Shown piece by piece: positions 36,955-45,859 of a stretch of DNA of 64,000 nucleotides. The notes beneath the pieces are model-generated. The model was given only the letters and a program-made list of their open reading frames with translations, did not search any database and was not told the DNA's origin. This DNA is from Spartobacteria bacterium (GTDB taxonomy: Bacteria; Verrucomicrobiota; Verrucomicrobiia; Chthoniobacterales; UBA10450): assembly GCA_003169975.1 (NCBI GenBank), contig PNAA01000036.1, positions 181,437-245,436 on the forward strand, in the 5' to 3' direction. How positions within the stretch are numbered: position 1 is the stretch's first letter; every line of letters starts with the position of its first letter. The position numbers were made by a program, and so were the translations under genes.

Positions 36955-37676
36955 CGGTGGCACCCCTGGCAATTGAGCGGCGGCTTGATGTCCCAACGCT
37001 GTTTCAAGGTGAGGCCGATCTCCTCTTGCGTAAGATTTTTCTTCTTCGACCAATCTTCGTTCACGCCCTGCGGCTGGCCATATTTCGCGACAAACTCAGC
37101 CGGTTTCACGTCCGAGGGTTTCCAATCCAGATTGGTAATCTGATCCTCCGGGCGGAGGAAATTCTCCGGCGCGCGATGGCACTCGAGGCACCATGCCATG
37201 CTCAGCGGTTTCACATCGTAGACGACCGGCATGTGGTTGATCTCACCGTGACAACTGAAGCAGCTGATCCCGCGATTCACGTGCGCCGAGTGATTGTAAT
37301 AGACGTAATCGGGGGTGCGATGAATCTGCACCCAGGGCACCGGCTGGCCCGTCGTCCAGCTTGCGCGCACCGGCTCGAGTTTCGGATTCTCTTTTTGCAC
37401 CTGCGTGTGGCAATTCATGCAGACTTGCGTGTCGGGCACGTTGGAGTGGGCCGCGAGCTCGACCGCATTGTGGCAGTAACGGCAATCCATTCCCAGCTGC
37501 GTGACGTGCAAATCGTGCGGGAACGGCACCGGCTGGGTGGGCATGTAACCGACACGGGTATATTTCGGCGTGTCGTAATACCAAGTCGCGCCGACGAGCG
37601 CGGTCACGATCACGATTCCGCAGATCGTGATCTTGAGTGGGAGCCAGTTGGTCCAGCGCGGGAAAAAATTGGCCAT
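36951..37676 (-). CDS. actA: Alternative complex III pentahaem cytochrome c subunit ActA
   Basis: The 241-residue protein has an N-terminal anchor (ITICGIVIVTALVGATWYY) and five CxxCH motifs: CRYCH, CMNCH, CFSCH, CLECH and CQGCH, the last at the extreme C-terminus. This pentahaem count matches ActA of characterised ACIII complexes. It is the first gene of the operon; the 289 bp upstream should carry the promoter. The stop overlaps actB in ATGA. Confidence 0.95.
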   Translation of the reverse strand: MANFFPRWTNWLPLKITICGIVIVTALVGATWYYDTPKYTRVGYMPTQPVPFPHDLHVTQLGMDCRYCHNAVELAAHSNVPDTQVCMNCHTQVQKENPKLEPVRASWTTGQPVPWVQIHRTPDYVYYNHSAHVNRGISCFSCHGEINHMPVVYDVKPLSMAWCLECHRAPENFLRPEDQITNLDWKPSDVKPAEFVAKYGQPQGVNEDWSKKKNLTQEEIGLTLKQRWDIKPPLNCQGCHR

Positions 37677-37965
37677 ACCGAATTAGCGGAGACTAAACCG
37701 GCGCCAGAGGAGCCGACAACTGCTAAACGCGCGAGCTGAAAAGAAAGGTCGTAACGGCTTCAGATAATTGAAAAATCAAATATTGCTTGGCTCGCCTCAG
37801 GTGCGCGAGGACCAATTCTATGAACGGTCGCTGGCATGGCAAAATAATTTTCTACGAGCAGGAAAGATTTTCCGACACGCGGAGTCGAAAAACGGGATCG
37901 AGCGCGGCGGGGCGACCCGCCGCGCCTAACGGGTTTGGAGATCGAACATCGTTTGGCGAGTCCGT
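37677..37965. other. Upstream region of the ACIII operon with GNRA-capped hairpin
   Basis: The 289-bp region lies between actA and the broken cardiolipin-synthase-like gene. Nearest actA it is relatively AT-rich (around 37760-37790: ATAATTGAAAAATCAAATATTG), which makes it the likely promoter area. At 37902-37925 GCGCGGCGGG and CCCGCCGCGC form a perfect 10-bp stem with a GCGA (GNRA) tetraloop. A near-match CCTAACGG follows. No gene is seen. Confidence 0.5.
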
Positions 37966-38696
37966 CTCAAAGCAGCGGCGCCAGCGGCCGGAGCAGGCTC
38001 TCCTTCAGGCGCTGGGTGCGCGGGCGGGCCAGGAATTTCTCCTCTTCGATCCGGTGCGAACCGCGCTCGAAATCGTGCCGCAGCATGCGTTCCAAGTCGG
38101 CGGCTCACTCGCGATCGCGCACCAGCGCGTTGAGCTCGAAGCTCAACCGCATCGAACGGCCGTCGAAATTGGCCGAGCCCACCATCACCAATCCTCATCC
38201 ACCAGCGCCACTTTTGCGTGGCTGATGCCGGCCTCGTATTCGTAAATCTTCACCCCGAAGCGCAGCAGCTCCTCGTAAAACGAGCGGCCCACATTGACCA
38301 GCATCGGATGATCCGATTTTTCTGAGATCAGCAGCCGCACGTCCACGCCCCGGCGCGCGGCTAGTTGCAGCGCCGTGAGCAGCGGCTCCTTCGGCACGAA
38401 GTAGCCCGCGGTCAGCCAGACGCGATGCCGCGCCGAATTGAGCATCAGGACGATCGACATCTGGATCAGATCGTCAGCGTTGTCGGGCCCGTCGGTCATC
38501 GGCTGGACAATCAGGTGTTGCGGCGTTTCGGACGGCGGGGTAGTAGCGCGGAGCAGAGCAGCTTTTCTTCCGTCGCAAAAAACCAATCGTCGGCAAAAAT
38601 CATCTGGAACTTTCGCGCCGCGGCGCCGGTCATCTCCAATTGCACATCGCGCCAGGGCCCGATGACTGGATCTTCGCCAGCGTATTCGCGGCCCAT
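37966..38696 (-). pseudogene. Degenerate cardiolipin synthase/phospholipase D family gene
   Basis: Three frames read in turn give one PLD-family protein. The first has EYAGEDPVIGPWRDVQLEMTG to FADDWFFATEE (38696 to about 38575). After a shift comes RVWLTAGYFVPKEPLLTALQLA to GISHAKVALVDEDW (to 38185). A second shift, consistent with loss of one G, leads into MVGSANFDGRSMRLSFELNALV. An in-frame TGA (38105-38107) then interrupts before LERMLRHDFERG and LLRPLAPLL. The N-terminal membrane region and first HKD motif are missing or unreadable. Two shifts plus a nonsense codon indicate decay rather than programmed recoding, although assembly errors cannot be excluded. Confidence 0.8.
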
Positions 38697-38881
38697 GATC
38701 GATCCGCTCGGCCAGCGCCGCGAAAAAGATCCGCGCGCGGCCAGAGCTACCCTCGTTAGGCGGTCGCCAAGCAGTCGCCGGGCACAGGGCGGCGCGCTTC
38801 CTTGGTGGAATGGGGCATGCTATTCTAGCGACACCGAGGCTGCCGGGCCGATCTCAGGGCGAAGCAAGCCAGCGGCCAATT

Positions 38882-40605
38882 ATGCCAGAATCGTCGTCCA
38901 GGGATTTGACTCTCCAGAGGCTGGAACGCACCTATGTTCGGCTGGCGTTGCTCGTCCTCTTCGGCCTCGCCTTGTTTGTCGGCCTCTGCTGGGCCGGCTT
39001 TCATTCCTACGCGCGTTGGCAGGAGCGCAGTTTGATGCGGCAGGCGCACGCAGCACTGCAGCGAGGTGACCTGCGTTGGGCATCGCTCGCCGCCCAGCGG
39101 GCTTACGTTGTCGACTCGTCGAGCCTCGATGCCTGTCGGACGCTGGCAGAAATCGCTGAAAAAGGGCAGGACGAGGGAGCCATCGATTGGCGGTGCCGGG
39201 TCGTCGAGATCGATCCGCATTCGCTCTTTAATCAGCTGGCCCTGGCGGTGACCGCTCTGCGGTTCGCCAAACCGGCGATCGCCGCGGATGCGCTCGCCGC
39301 GGTGCCCACCGAGAAGCGGAACGACGCCGGCTACCAAGCTGTCGCCGCCCGCGTCTCCCTCGCGAAAAACGACCTCGTTGCCACCCGCGAGCATCTCGCC
39401 GCAGCCGTCCGGCTCGCCCCGAACAATCCCGATCACCAGCTCGCCCTGGCGCAGTTCGATCTCGCTTCGAAGGACGATGCCCGACGCGCGGAGGGCCGCA
39501 AACTGGCCGAACTGCTGAAGACCAAACCCACCGTGCGCCGCGAGGCGCTGGCGCTCCTGATCAATGACGCCTTGCGCCGGCAATCCCTCAGCGAAGCGAG
39601 CAAGCTGACGAACGAGCGTGCCGCCCTGCCCAACTCCTCGTTCGCGGACGAGATACTCACCGCCAGTTTTCAGCACACGGTGAACGAGCCCACCTTTATT
39701 GCCAGCGTGACGCGGTTGGAAGAGCAGGCAGCGAGTTCCCCAGAGAAGGCGGCACAATTGATTGCATGGATGAACGCCGAGGCGCTCAGTCTGCTCGCGA
39801 TCGACTGGAGCAAGAAGCTTCCGGCGAATCTGCTCGATAACCTGGCGGTGCGGGTTGCGTTGGGTGATTCCTACGCCCAATCGGGCAATTGGAAGGGGCT
39901 TGAAGATATCTTGCAGCACGGTACTTGGACGGGGGCGGAATCGCTCAATCTAGCCTGGAGGGCGAAAGTGGCCGACGAGTCGAGCGATGCGGCGGGGCGC
40001 GAGAAGTTTTGGGCCGAAGCAGTCGCCAAAGCGCGGGGCCAATCCGAGCAGTCGAATCTCCTCGCAAGGCTCGCCTTTCAGTGGCACTGGCCCGAGAAGG
40101 CTACGGCTATTCTCTGGACTTGCTCGGAGCAGCGCGAAACGCAACTCCCCGCCCTGAAGGCCTCTATCTTTACTATACGGAACAGCGCGATACCGCGGGC
40201 ACATACCGAGTCCTCGGCAGACTGGTGGAGCTGTTGCCGGATGATCTCTCTATCAGAAACAATTTCATCCTGATCTCTCTTCTTCTTCAGGCAGAGCCGG
40301 CGAGAATGCGGACCATGGCGCGGGAATTGAATCAAAAGGAACCGGGCGATGGCAGCTTCGCTTCCACTTATGCTTTTGCGCTCTATCAGACTGGCGACAC
40401 GGCCGGCGCGCTTCGCGTCTTTAGTGCCCTCTTCCCGGAGCAACTACGCGATCCCTCGGTTGCCTTATATTACGGAGTGATTCTGGCCGGAGCTGGGCAC
40501 AAGCAGGAGGCGGCCGCGGCACTGGCGAAGACCGGCGGCGCGAAACTGCTACCTGAGGAAAAGGCGCTCGTGGAAAGCGTGCAGGCCAATCTCGCTCGGC
40601 CTTAG
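38882..40605 (+). pseudogene. TPR-like membrane-anchored protein with an apparent frameshift
   Basis: The ATG at 38882 begins a protein with an N-terminal helix (residues about 20-40) and helical repeats (MRQAHAALQRGDLRWASLAAQRAY). It reads well to about 40160 (PALKA). The homologous continuation, LYLYYTEQRDTAGTYRVLGRL onward, is in the +1 frame and runs to 40605. Restoring one C in AAGGCCTC would join them into about 574 residues. Both halves look protein-like. TPR proteins of this sort accompany exosortase loci in Verrucomicrobia. This may be a recent mutation, a sequencing error or real decay; the neighbouring genes show similar lesions. Confidence 0.7.
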
Positions 40606-40742
40606 GTTCCGCACTCGTCATGGCAGCGCGGGCGAAGGGCTGGGTTCACCTTGAGATTTGGCGCTCCAGAGATAGTCAAATCGATGGCCGGCGCGTTAAC
40701 CGGCGCGGCATAAGCTCCATGCCACGGGACGGACTATTAACG

Positions 40743-40773
40743 AAAAAAGCGGCGCCGGGAACCCAGCGCCGCT
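40743..40773 (-). terminator. Rho-independent terminator after the PEP-CTERM-like gene
   Basis: On the minus strand AGCGGCGC (40773-40766) and GCGCCGCT (40755-40748) form an 8-bp stem around a 10-nt loop, followed directly by TTTTTTCGTT. It lies 30 nt past the stop at 40803. Stem plus U-run is a classical intrinsic terminator. Confidence 0.8.
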
Positions 40774-40802
40774 CCCAAACCAGTCGAAAGAAACCGAGTA
40801 GC

Positions 40803-41668
40803 TTATTGTTTGGCCTGCACTCTGCGGAGACGCGCAGCCAAGGTTTTGCGTGAGCCAACGGCGATCACCAGACCTAGGAACCCGAAGATAACCGAGCCCG
40901 GAGTGACTTCTGGCACCGGCGTCAGAATCTGGGCCCCGGAGCTCAGGCTGAGTCCCGCCGCGATCACCCTGCCCACGACCAAGCCGGGTGAAAGGCTCAC
41001 ATGGGCGTTTGGCGCGAGGATAGTGCCGTAGACTTGGGAACTGTTTCCGCCCCCGGAGAACCGCACGTCACTTGTGCCCGTATAGTTCAACAAAACATTG
41101 TCCGCGGTGAGGCCACCAGAAACAAGGATGCTGCCGCCCGTGAGCACAAATTGACTGGAGATATTGCCAGCCGGAGCACTCAGCGTCAGGGTTTTATTGC
41201 CGGAGAAGTTGATCCCTCCTTGGAGGCTAAACACATAATTCCCGACAGCGCTTTCCGATATGGTGGTGGTCGTGTTGATCGTACCGTAGGTCGCCGTCAC
41301 CCCCAGGGTGAGAGCGAAACTGGAGGCGGCGAAAGCATCGGAGCGAGCCTGCGCGAGGAAGGCGTCGTTCGTCGCGTTTTGAGGCTGCGGCAGCGGGACA
41401 CCAGGGCCGAGTTATTGTAAGTGACGCCCGTGTGCAGGTAGAGATCCCCAGAGTAAATAACGCTGCCCGAGGCCGAGAACGATTGTCCGCTGGAGGCAAC
41501 ACCGACATCGGCGTTAATCGAGACGGACCCATCGGGTCCGAGCGGACCAGAATCGTCGATTCCAGTAGTAAGGGCGAGCGCCCCAAACTGACCGGCGGCG
41601 CCCAAATCGACGATCGAAGCCTGGAGAGACCCTCCGAAGCCGAGCGCCATGAGACCCGCCACTGCCAT
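40803..41668 (-). pseudogene. Exported protein with PEP-CTERM-like sorting signal, frameshifted
   Basis: The 5' frame encodes a signal peptide (MAVAGLMALGFGGSLQASIV) and LGAAGQFGALALTTGIDDSG to TGVTYNNSAL, then drifts into nonsense. The 3' frame gives QNATNDAFLAQARSDAFAASS through VYGTILAPNAHVSLSPGLV. It ends with VPEVTPGSVIFGFLGLVIAV, then a basic tail, an exosortase-type anchor (short motif, helix, Arg/Lys). A single-base loss near 41385-41405 would explain the break. The body is Gly/Ser-rich beta sequence like other surface proteins of this class. The terminator after it is intact, so decay, if real, is recent. Confidence 0.7.
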
Positions 41669-42449
41669 CGTCCGATGTCATCGCTGGCATGACCCAGCCG
41701 GATTTTCGATTTTCTTCATCTGCCTTTTTGTTCTTTGGGGAATGAGTTCCTGGTTAAGACCTAATCATTCCGCAGAGCTCGCCCTTCCCGGACCGTTTCA
41801 TTTTACCAGTGTCCGCTTCCCGCTCGCTCTCCTCGCGTGGTTTACCCTAACGGAAATCGCCGTCGCAACCTGGTACCGCCCGGGCGCTGCGCAAACCGCC
41901 AGCGCTCCGTGGACAATCGCCTGGCCAACGAACGAACTCGATTATCAACGGCAGCCCGTGGCCACCGAGGCCGAGGCGCTTCTCCAATATAGTGACGGTG
42001 GGGCTGCCACCTGGAGGTCATCGAATAACGACCGCTGGATGATGTACTCTTTCCATTGGTTGCCTGGACGCATGGCTGCGCTCTTCCTCAAAAATCATCG
42101 CCCCGACATTTGTCTGCCGGCCAGCGGCCTAACGATGGTGCGGGAAACCGGCATTCATCTGCTCACGATCAACGGCATCGACCTGCCGATTCGCTCCTAT
42201 CGCTTCGATGACAACGGGCGGCCGCTGCATATTTTCTATTGTTACTGGAACGGTCGTTCGTCCTACGTGAGCGACGCGTCCGCCACGACCGAAGACTGGA
42301 CCGCGCGCGGGCGCTTGCACGCGGCTTGGCAGGGAAAACGCGAGCTCGGAGCGCGCATGTTCGAACTCGCCGTTTGGGGCCACGAAAACGACGCGCAAGC
42401 AACGGCTGCGCTTCAGCGCGAACTCGAAAAAATCATCCGCCCACGCTGA
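41649..42449 (+). CDS. Exosortase C-terminal/EpsI-like domain protein, possibly a fragment
   Basis: The frame encodes up to 266 residues. A hydrophobic segment (residues 19-36) and a second helix (FPLALLAWFTLTEIAVATWY) lead into a periplasmic EpsI-like domain. That domain contains WMMYSFHWLPGRMAALFLKNHRPDICLPASGLTM, close to the HxPxxCLPxxG pattern of exosortase-associated proteins. The exosortase catalytic helices that normally precede this part in verrucomicrobial fusions are absent. Upstream DNA is instead the PEP-CTERM-like gene on the other strand. A safer start is the ATG at 41742. It is either a stand-alone EpsI-like gene or the 3' remnant of a lost exosortase. Confidence 0.6.
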   Translation: MRPATAIVRCHRWHDPAGFSIFFICLFVLWGMSSWLRPNHSAELALPGPFHFTSVRFPLALLAWFTLTEIAVATWYRPGAAQTASAPWTIAWPTNELDYQRQPVATEAEALLQYSDGGAATWRSSNNDRWMMYSFHWLPGRMAALFLKNHRPDICLPASGLTMVRETGIHLLTINGIDLPIRSYRFDDNGRPLHIFYCYWNGRSSYVSDASATTEDWTARGRLHAAWQGKRELGARMFELAVWGHENDAQATAALQRELEKIIRPR

Positions 42450-42514
42450 GTTTGGGCGCTTGTGAATCCGCCGGAGACGTCTCTCTCCGGATTCCAAACC
42501 TGCAGTCCGGACGG

Positions 42515-44848
42515 TTAACGAGAGGGCTCGTAGTCTTCCGGTTGCGATTGCGCTTGTGAGGCCGGCGGCTGCTCGCCGCCTGGGCGCGGTTCGTCGCGAC
42601 GCCGGTCGGGTCCACGGCCGCGACCGCCAGCACGACGCTCCCCATGGTCGCGCCGTCCACCACGGTCGCCACCGCGATATTCGCCGCGGCTTTCGCCTTC
42701 ACCAGAACCAGCAACACCCATGGGAACGCCGGTCTCGATTTCGCCGCGCTCCTTGAGGGCCGCCTTGCGCGAAAGCTTCACTCGCCCTTTGTCGTCGATG
42801 CCGATGCACTTCACCCAAATCATCTCGCCAATCTTCGCGACGTCTTCCGTCCGGTTGACCCGGAAATCGGCCAGCTCGGAAATGTGGACGAGGCCGTCTT
42901 TGCCCGGGAAAACTTCGACGAACGCGCCGAATTCTTTGATCGAAACGACGCGGCCGTGATAGGTCTGGCCGACTTCCATTTCCCGGGTCATGCCGCCGAT
43001 GATTTCTTTCGCGCGCGCCATGCTCTCGCCGCTCGTCGCGTAGATGTGCACGGAACCGTCGTCTTCGATGTTAATCTCCGCACCCGTCTCGGCCACGATC
43101 CCCTTGATCGTCTTGCCGCCGGGTCCGATGAGCGCGCCGATCTTCTCGGGATTGATTTTGATCGTCTCGATGCGCGGCGCGTATTTGCTCAGTTGCTCGC
43201 GCGGCTTGTCGAGGGCTTCGGCCATGATGGCGAGAATCTTGGTGCGCGCATCTTTCGCGCGATGGACCGCTTCACCCAGAATTTTGTGGCTCACGCCGGG
43301 CAGCTTGAGATCAAGCTGAAAACCGGTGACGCCATCTTTCGTCCCGCAGAGTTTGAAATCCATGTCTCCGAAATGGTCTTCGGAGCCGATGATGTCGGTC
43401 AGCAAATTGTAGCGTTTCAGATTGCCGCTCTCGTCGTTCTCCGTCACCAGACCGACGGAGATGCCGGCGACCGGCGTCTTGATGGGAACGCCCGCGTCCA
43501 TCAACGCGAGCATGCCGGAGCAAACGCTCGCCATCGAAGTCGAGCCATTGGACTCCATCACTTCGCTCGTGATGCGGATGGCATAACGAAAATCCTCCTG
43601 GTTAGGCACGACCGGTTCGACCGAGCGCTCGGCCAAGGCGCCGTGGCCGATCTCACGCCGGCTCGCACCGCCGAACCGGCCGGTCTCGCCGACGCTGAAG
43701 GGTGGGAAATTGTAGTGCAAGAGGAAGCTCTTGGAGGTTTCGCCGCCGCCGTAGGCGTCGATGTTCTGCGCTTCTTCGATCGGCGCGAGGGTCGCGAGCG
43801 CCATCGCCTGCGTTTCGCCGCGCTGGAAAATGGCCGAGCCATGCGCGCGCGGAAGCACGCCGACTTCGCAGGTGATCTTGCGCAGATCGTCGTAACCGCG
43901 TCCGTCGACCCGCTTCTGCTTGTCGAGGATGTTGCTGCGGAACGATTTTTTCTGGACGTAATCGAATGCCTGGTTGATCGCGAATTTGTCCGCGGTAGGG
44001 AATTTTTCGATCACCGCCGCCTTCACTTCGTCGCGCAGACCGCCGACTGCTTTGCTCCGCGCCACTTTACCTTCGGTGTAGAGCGCGGCTTCGATCCGAT
44101 CGCCCGCCACGCGGTCCGCGATCTCGAGAATTTCCGGCTGCACTTCGAGCAACGGCATTTCGCGTTTCGGTTTGCCAACCTGGGCCGCAAGTTCCTTTTG
44201 GATGCGAATCATTTCGCGCGCATGCCCATGGGCGAACTCGAGCGACTTGATGAAATCTTCTTCCGGCAACTCGTCCGCGGCGCCTTCGATCATGATGACG
44301 TCGTTCTCGGTGCCGACGTAGACGAGATCGAGATCGCTCTGCTCGCGCTCAACGTGGGTCGGGTTCGCGATGAACTCTCCATTCACGCGCCCGACGCGCA
44401 CGGCCCCGATCGGGCCCTTGAAGGGAATGTCGGAAACGCAGAGCGCGGCCGAGGCGCCGTTGATCGCGAGAATATCGGGATCGTTTTCGCCATCCGCGCT
44501 GAGCAGAATCGAAATGATCTGCGTGTCGTAAAGATAACCGGCCGGGAAGAGCGGGCGCAGGGGCCGATCGGTCATGCGCGAGGTGAGCGTTTCTTTTTCG
44601 CTCGGGCGGCCTTCGCGCTTGAAATAGCCGCCCGGGAATTTCCCGACCGCGGCGGCTTTCTCGCGATAATCGACCGTGAGCGGGAACCAATCCTGGCCTT
44701 CCTTGAGGGAAGTGGCCGAGACGGCGCTGGTGAGGACGATGGTTTCGCCGCAGGAGACGATGACGGAGCCGTCGGCGAGCTTGGCAATTTTGCCGGTTTC
44801 GATGTTGATTTGCGTGGACCCGATTTGGGCCGTGACCTTGTGTTGCAT
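42515..44848 (-). CDS. pnp: Polyribonucleotide nucleotidyltransferase (PNPase)
   Basis: PNPase is a phosphorolytic 3'-5' exoribonuclease. The 777-residue protein has two RNase PH domains ([30 protein letters not shown] and GTTKSFLL-like blocks such as [12 protein letters not shown]). A KH domain ([20 protein letters not shown]) and an S1 domain ([32 protein letters not shown]) follow. The last 60 residues form an Arg/Gly-rich disordered tail. The ATG at 44848 starts the conserved [10 protein letters not shown]. It lies downstream of rpsO, the widely conserved rpsO-pnp order. A 9-bp inverted repeat lies in its leader. Confidence 0.96.
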   Translation of the reverse strand: MQHKVTAQIGSTQINIETGKIAKLADGSVIVSCGETIVLTSAVSATSLKEGQDWFPLTVDYREKAAAVGKFPGGYFKREGRPSEKETLTSRMTDRPLRPLFPAGYLYDTQIISILLSADGENDPDILAINGASAALCVSDIPFKGPIGAVRVGRVNGEFIANPTHVEREQSDLDLVYVGTENDVIMIEGAADELPEEDFIKSLEFAHGHAREMIRIQKELAAQVGKPKREMPLLEVQPEILEIADRVAGDRIEAALYTEGKVARSKAVGGLRDEVKAAVIEKFPTADKFAINQAFDYVQKKSFRSNILDKQKRVDGRGYDDLRKITCEVGVLPRAHGSAIFQRGETQAMALATLAPIEEAQNIDAYGGGETSKSFLLHYNFPPFSVGETGRFGGASRREIGHGALAERSVEPVVPNQEDFRYAIRITSEVMESNGSTSMASVCSGMLALMDAGVPIKTPVAGISVGLVTENDESGNLKRYNLLTDIIGSEDHFGDMDFKLCGTKDGVTGFQLDLKLPGVSHKILGEAVHRAKDARTKILAIMAEALDKPREQLSKYAPRIETIKINPEKIGALIGPGGKTIKGIVAETGAEINIEDDGSVHIYATSGESMARAKEIIGGMTREMEVGQTYHGRVVSIKEFGAFVEVFPGKDGLVHISELADFRVNRTEDVAKIGEMIWVKCIGIDDKGRVKLSRKAALKERGEIETGVPMGVAGSGEGESRGEYRGGDRGGRRDHGERRAGGRGRGPDRRRDEPRPGGEQPPASQAQSQPEDYEPSR

Positions 44849-44892
44849 TGTTCTTTCTGGATGTGCGAAATCCAGGCCGGTCACCCTGATTG

Positions 44893-44930
44893 TAGGTTTT
44901 AAATCCGAAAGCCTCCGAAGCTAAAACCTA
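44893..44930 (-). promoter_or_regulatory. pnp: Inverted repeat in the pnp leader
   Basis: TAGGTTTTA (44893-44901) and TAAAACCTA (44922-44930) are perfect 9-bp inverted repeats around a 20-nt loop, 45 nt upstream of the pnp start. In E. coli a leader stem processed by RNase III mediates PNPase autoregulation. A similar use here is inference. A shorter stem, CTGGAT/ATCCAG, lies nearer the start. Confidence 0.4.
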
Positions 44931-45036
44931 AACTCAAGGTGCACTGACGGCCTGGTCGCCGGTTGTGTTCTTGGTTTCGCGCACGGCTCGAGCGGCGCGC
45001 GAGGAACGCGAGCTGCGCCAGAGAATGGACCGCGGG

Positions 45037-45300
45037 TTATTTCCGCAGGTTCAACTTCTCGATTACGCTCTTGTAGCGGTCGGTCTTCGACCGGCTCAAA
45101 TAATCGAGAAGGCTTCGGCGCGTGGCGACCATCTTGAGGAGGCCGCGGCGCGAGGAATGATCTTTGGCGTGACTCTTCAGGTGTTCCGTGAGCTGCGCGA
45201 TCCGGCGGGTGAGGAGGGCCACTTGCACATCCGCACTCCCAGTATCTTTCTCGTGGAGCTGGAACTCCTTCATGTCCATCGTGTCACTGCTTTCTGCCAT
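45037..45300 (-). CDS. rpsO: 30S ribosomal protein S15
   Basis: This 87-residue protein has the S15 core [52 protein letters not shown] and ends in KLNLRK. S15 is a primary 16S rRNA binder in the platform. The start is set at 45300 because the distance to DTGS matches the family; ATG 45279 is the alternative. The gene precedes pnp by 188 nt. Confidence 0.96.
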   Translation of the reverse strand: MAESSDTMDMKEFQLHEKDTGSADVQVALLTRRIAQLTEHLKSHAKDHSSRRGLLKMVATRRSLLDYLSRSKTDRYKSVIEKLNLRK

Positions 45301-45401
45301 AAACGAAGGGCCATTGTAGATGAAGTTTCCCGAATCGCAAGTCGTGCCTCGCGCGGGGCGGTCGCTTTCGCCATCGCCCCGCGGGGCCTCCTGCCGTTTG
45401 C

Positions 45402-45848
45402 CTACTTCTTACCTGCGTCCACGCCAATTTGTTTCCGATTGCTGGAAACGGACTTCCCCGCGGGCACGGCGCTGAGATCGGCATTGCTTGGATGGTAATC
45501 GGGAGCCATCTGTTGGTGCGCGGCGTGCATCTTAGTGAGGTATCCCACCGCTTGCGGATCCGTTCCGGGGAGATAATGGATTTGGCGGAATGCATCGGGC
45601 ACCGCAACAAGAACGTGATTTCCGTGGTATTCGCCGTTGCTCGCGATGACCGCAACTCCCTTTCCAGACGGCATCCGGGAAGCAAAGGTTTCGCGGATTT
45701 CGACGCCACTTGGCGCCGGGTTTTGTGAATGCGACTGCTTGTTGACCGGTCGCGGCGCAGGCTCGCCGCCACGGAAGAGCCATAACGCCAGGACCGAACT
45801 TACACACGCTCCCAGGACGATGATGCCGAATTTTGGTAGCCGTTCCAT
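45402..45848 (-). CDS. Small secreted or membrane-anchored protein, unknown
   Basis: The 148-residue protein begins with a signal-anchor ([21 protein letters not shown]) and continues as a polar domain. That domain includes [26 protein letters not shown] and [24 protein letters not shown] do not recognise a family. It starts 11 nt after the stop of the PilX-like gene, so it is probably part of the minor-pilin operon. It may be a periplasmic accessory of the pilus or secretion system. A recurrent motif lies in the junction (45857-45864). Confidence 0.6.
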   Translation of the reverse strand: MERLPKFGIIVLGACVSSVLALWLFRGGEPAPRPVNKQSHSQNPAPSGVEIRETFASRMPSGKGVAVIASNGEYHGNHVLVAVPDAFRQIHYLPGTDPQAVGYLTKMHAAHQQMAPDYHPSNADLSAVPAGKSVSSNRKQIGVDAGKK

Positions 45849-45859
45849 AAAAAAAATCG

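Noticed and set aside
38882..40605. Programmed frameshift in the TPR gene
   Set aside because: There is no slippery heptamer followed by structure at about 40160; loss of one C is simpler and neighbouring genes show similar lesions.
40686..40710. GCGCGTTAACCGGCGC near-palindrome as an operator
   Set aside because: It lies in a terminator region between convergent gene ends, with no regulated promoter nearby.
42644..44902. Long plus-strand frame (752 codons) opposite pnp
   Set aside because: It is antisense to PNPase, which has complete domain structure.
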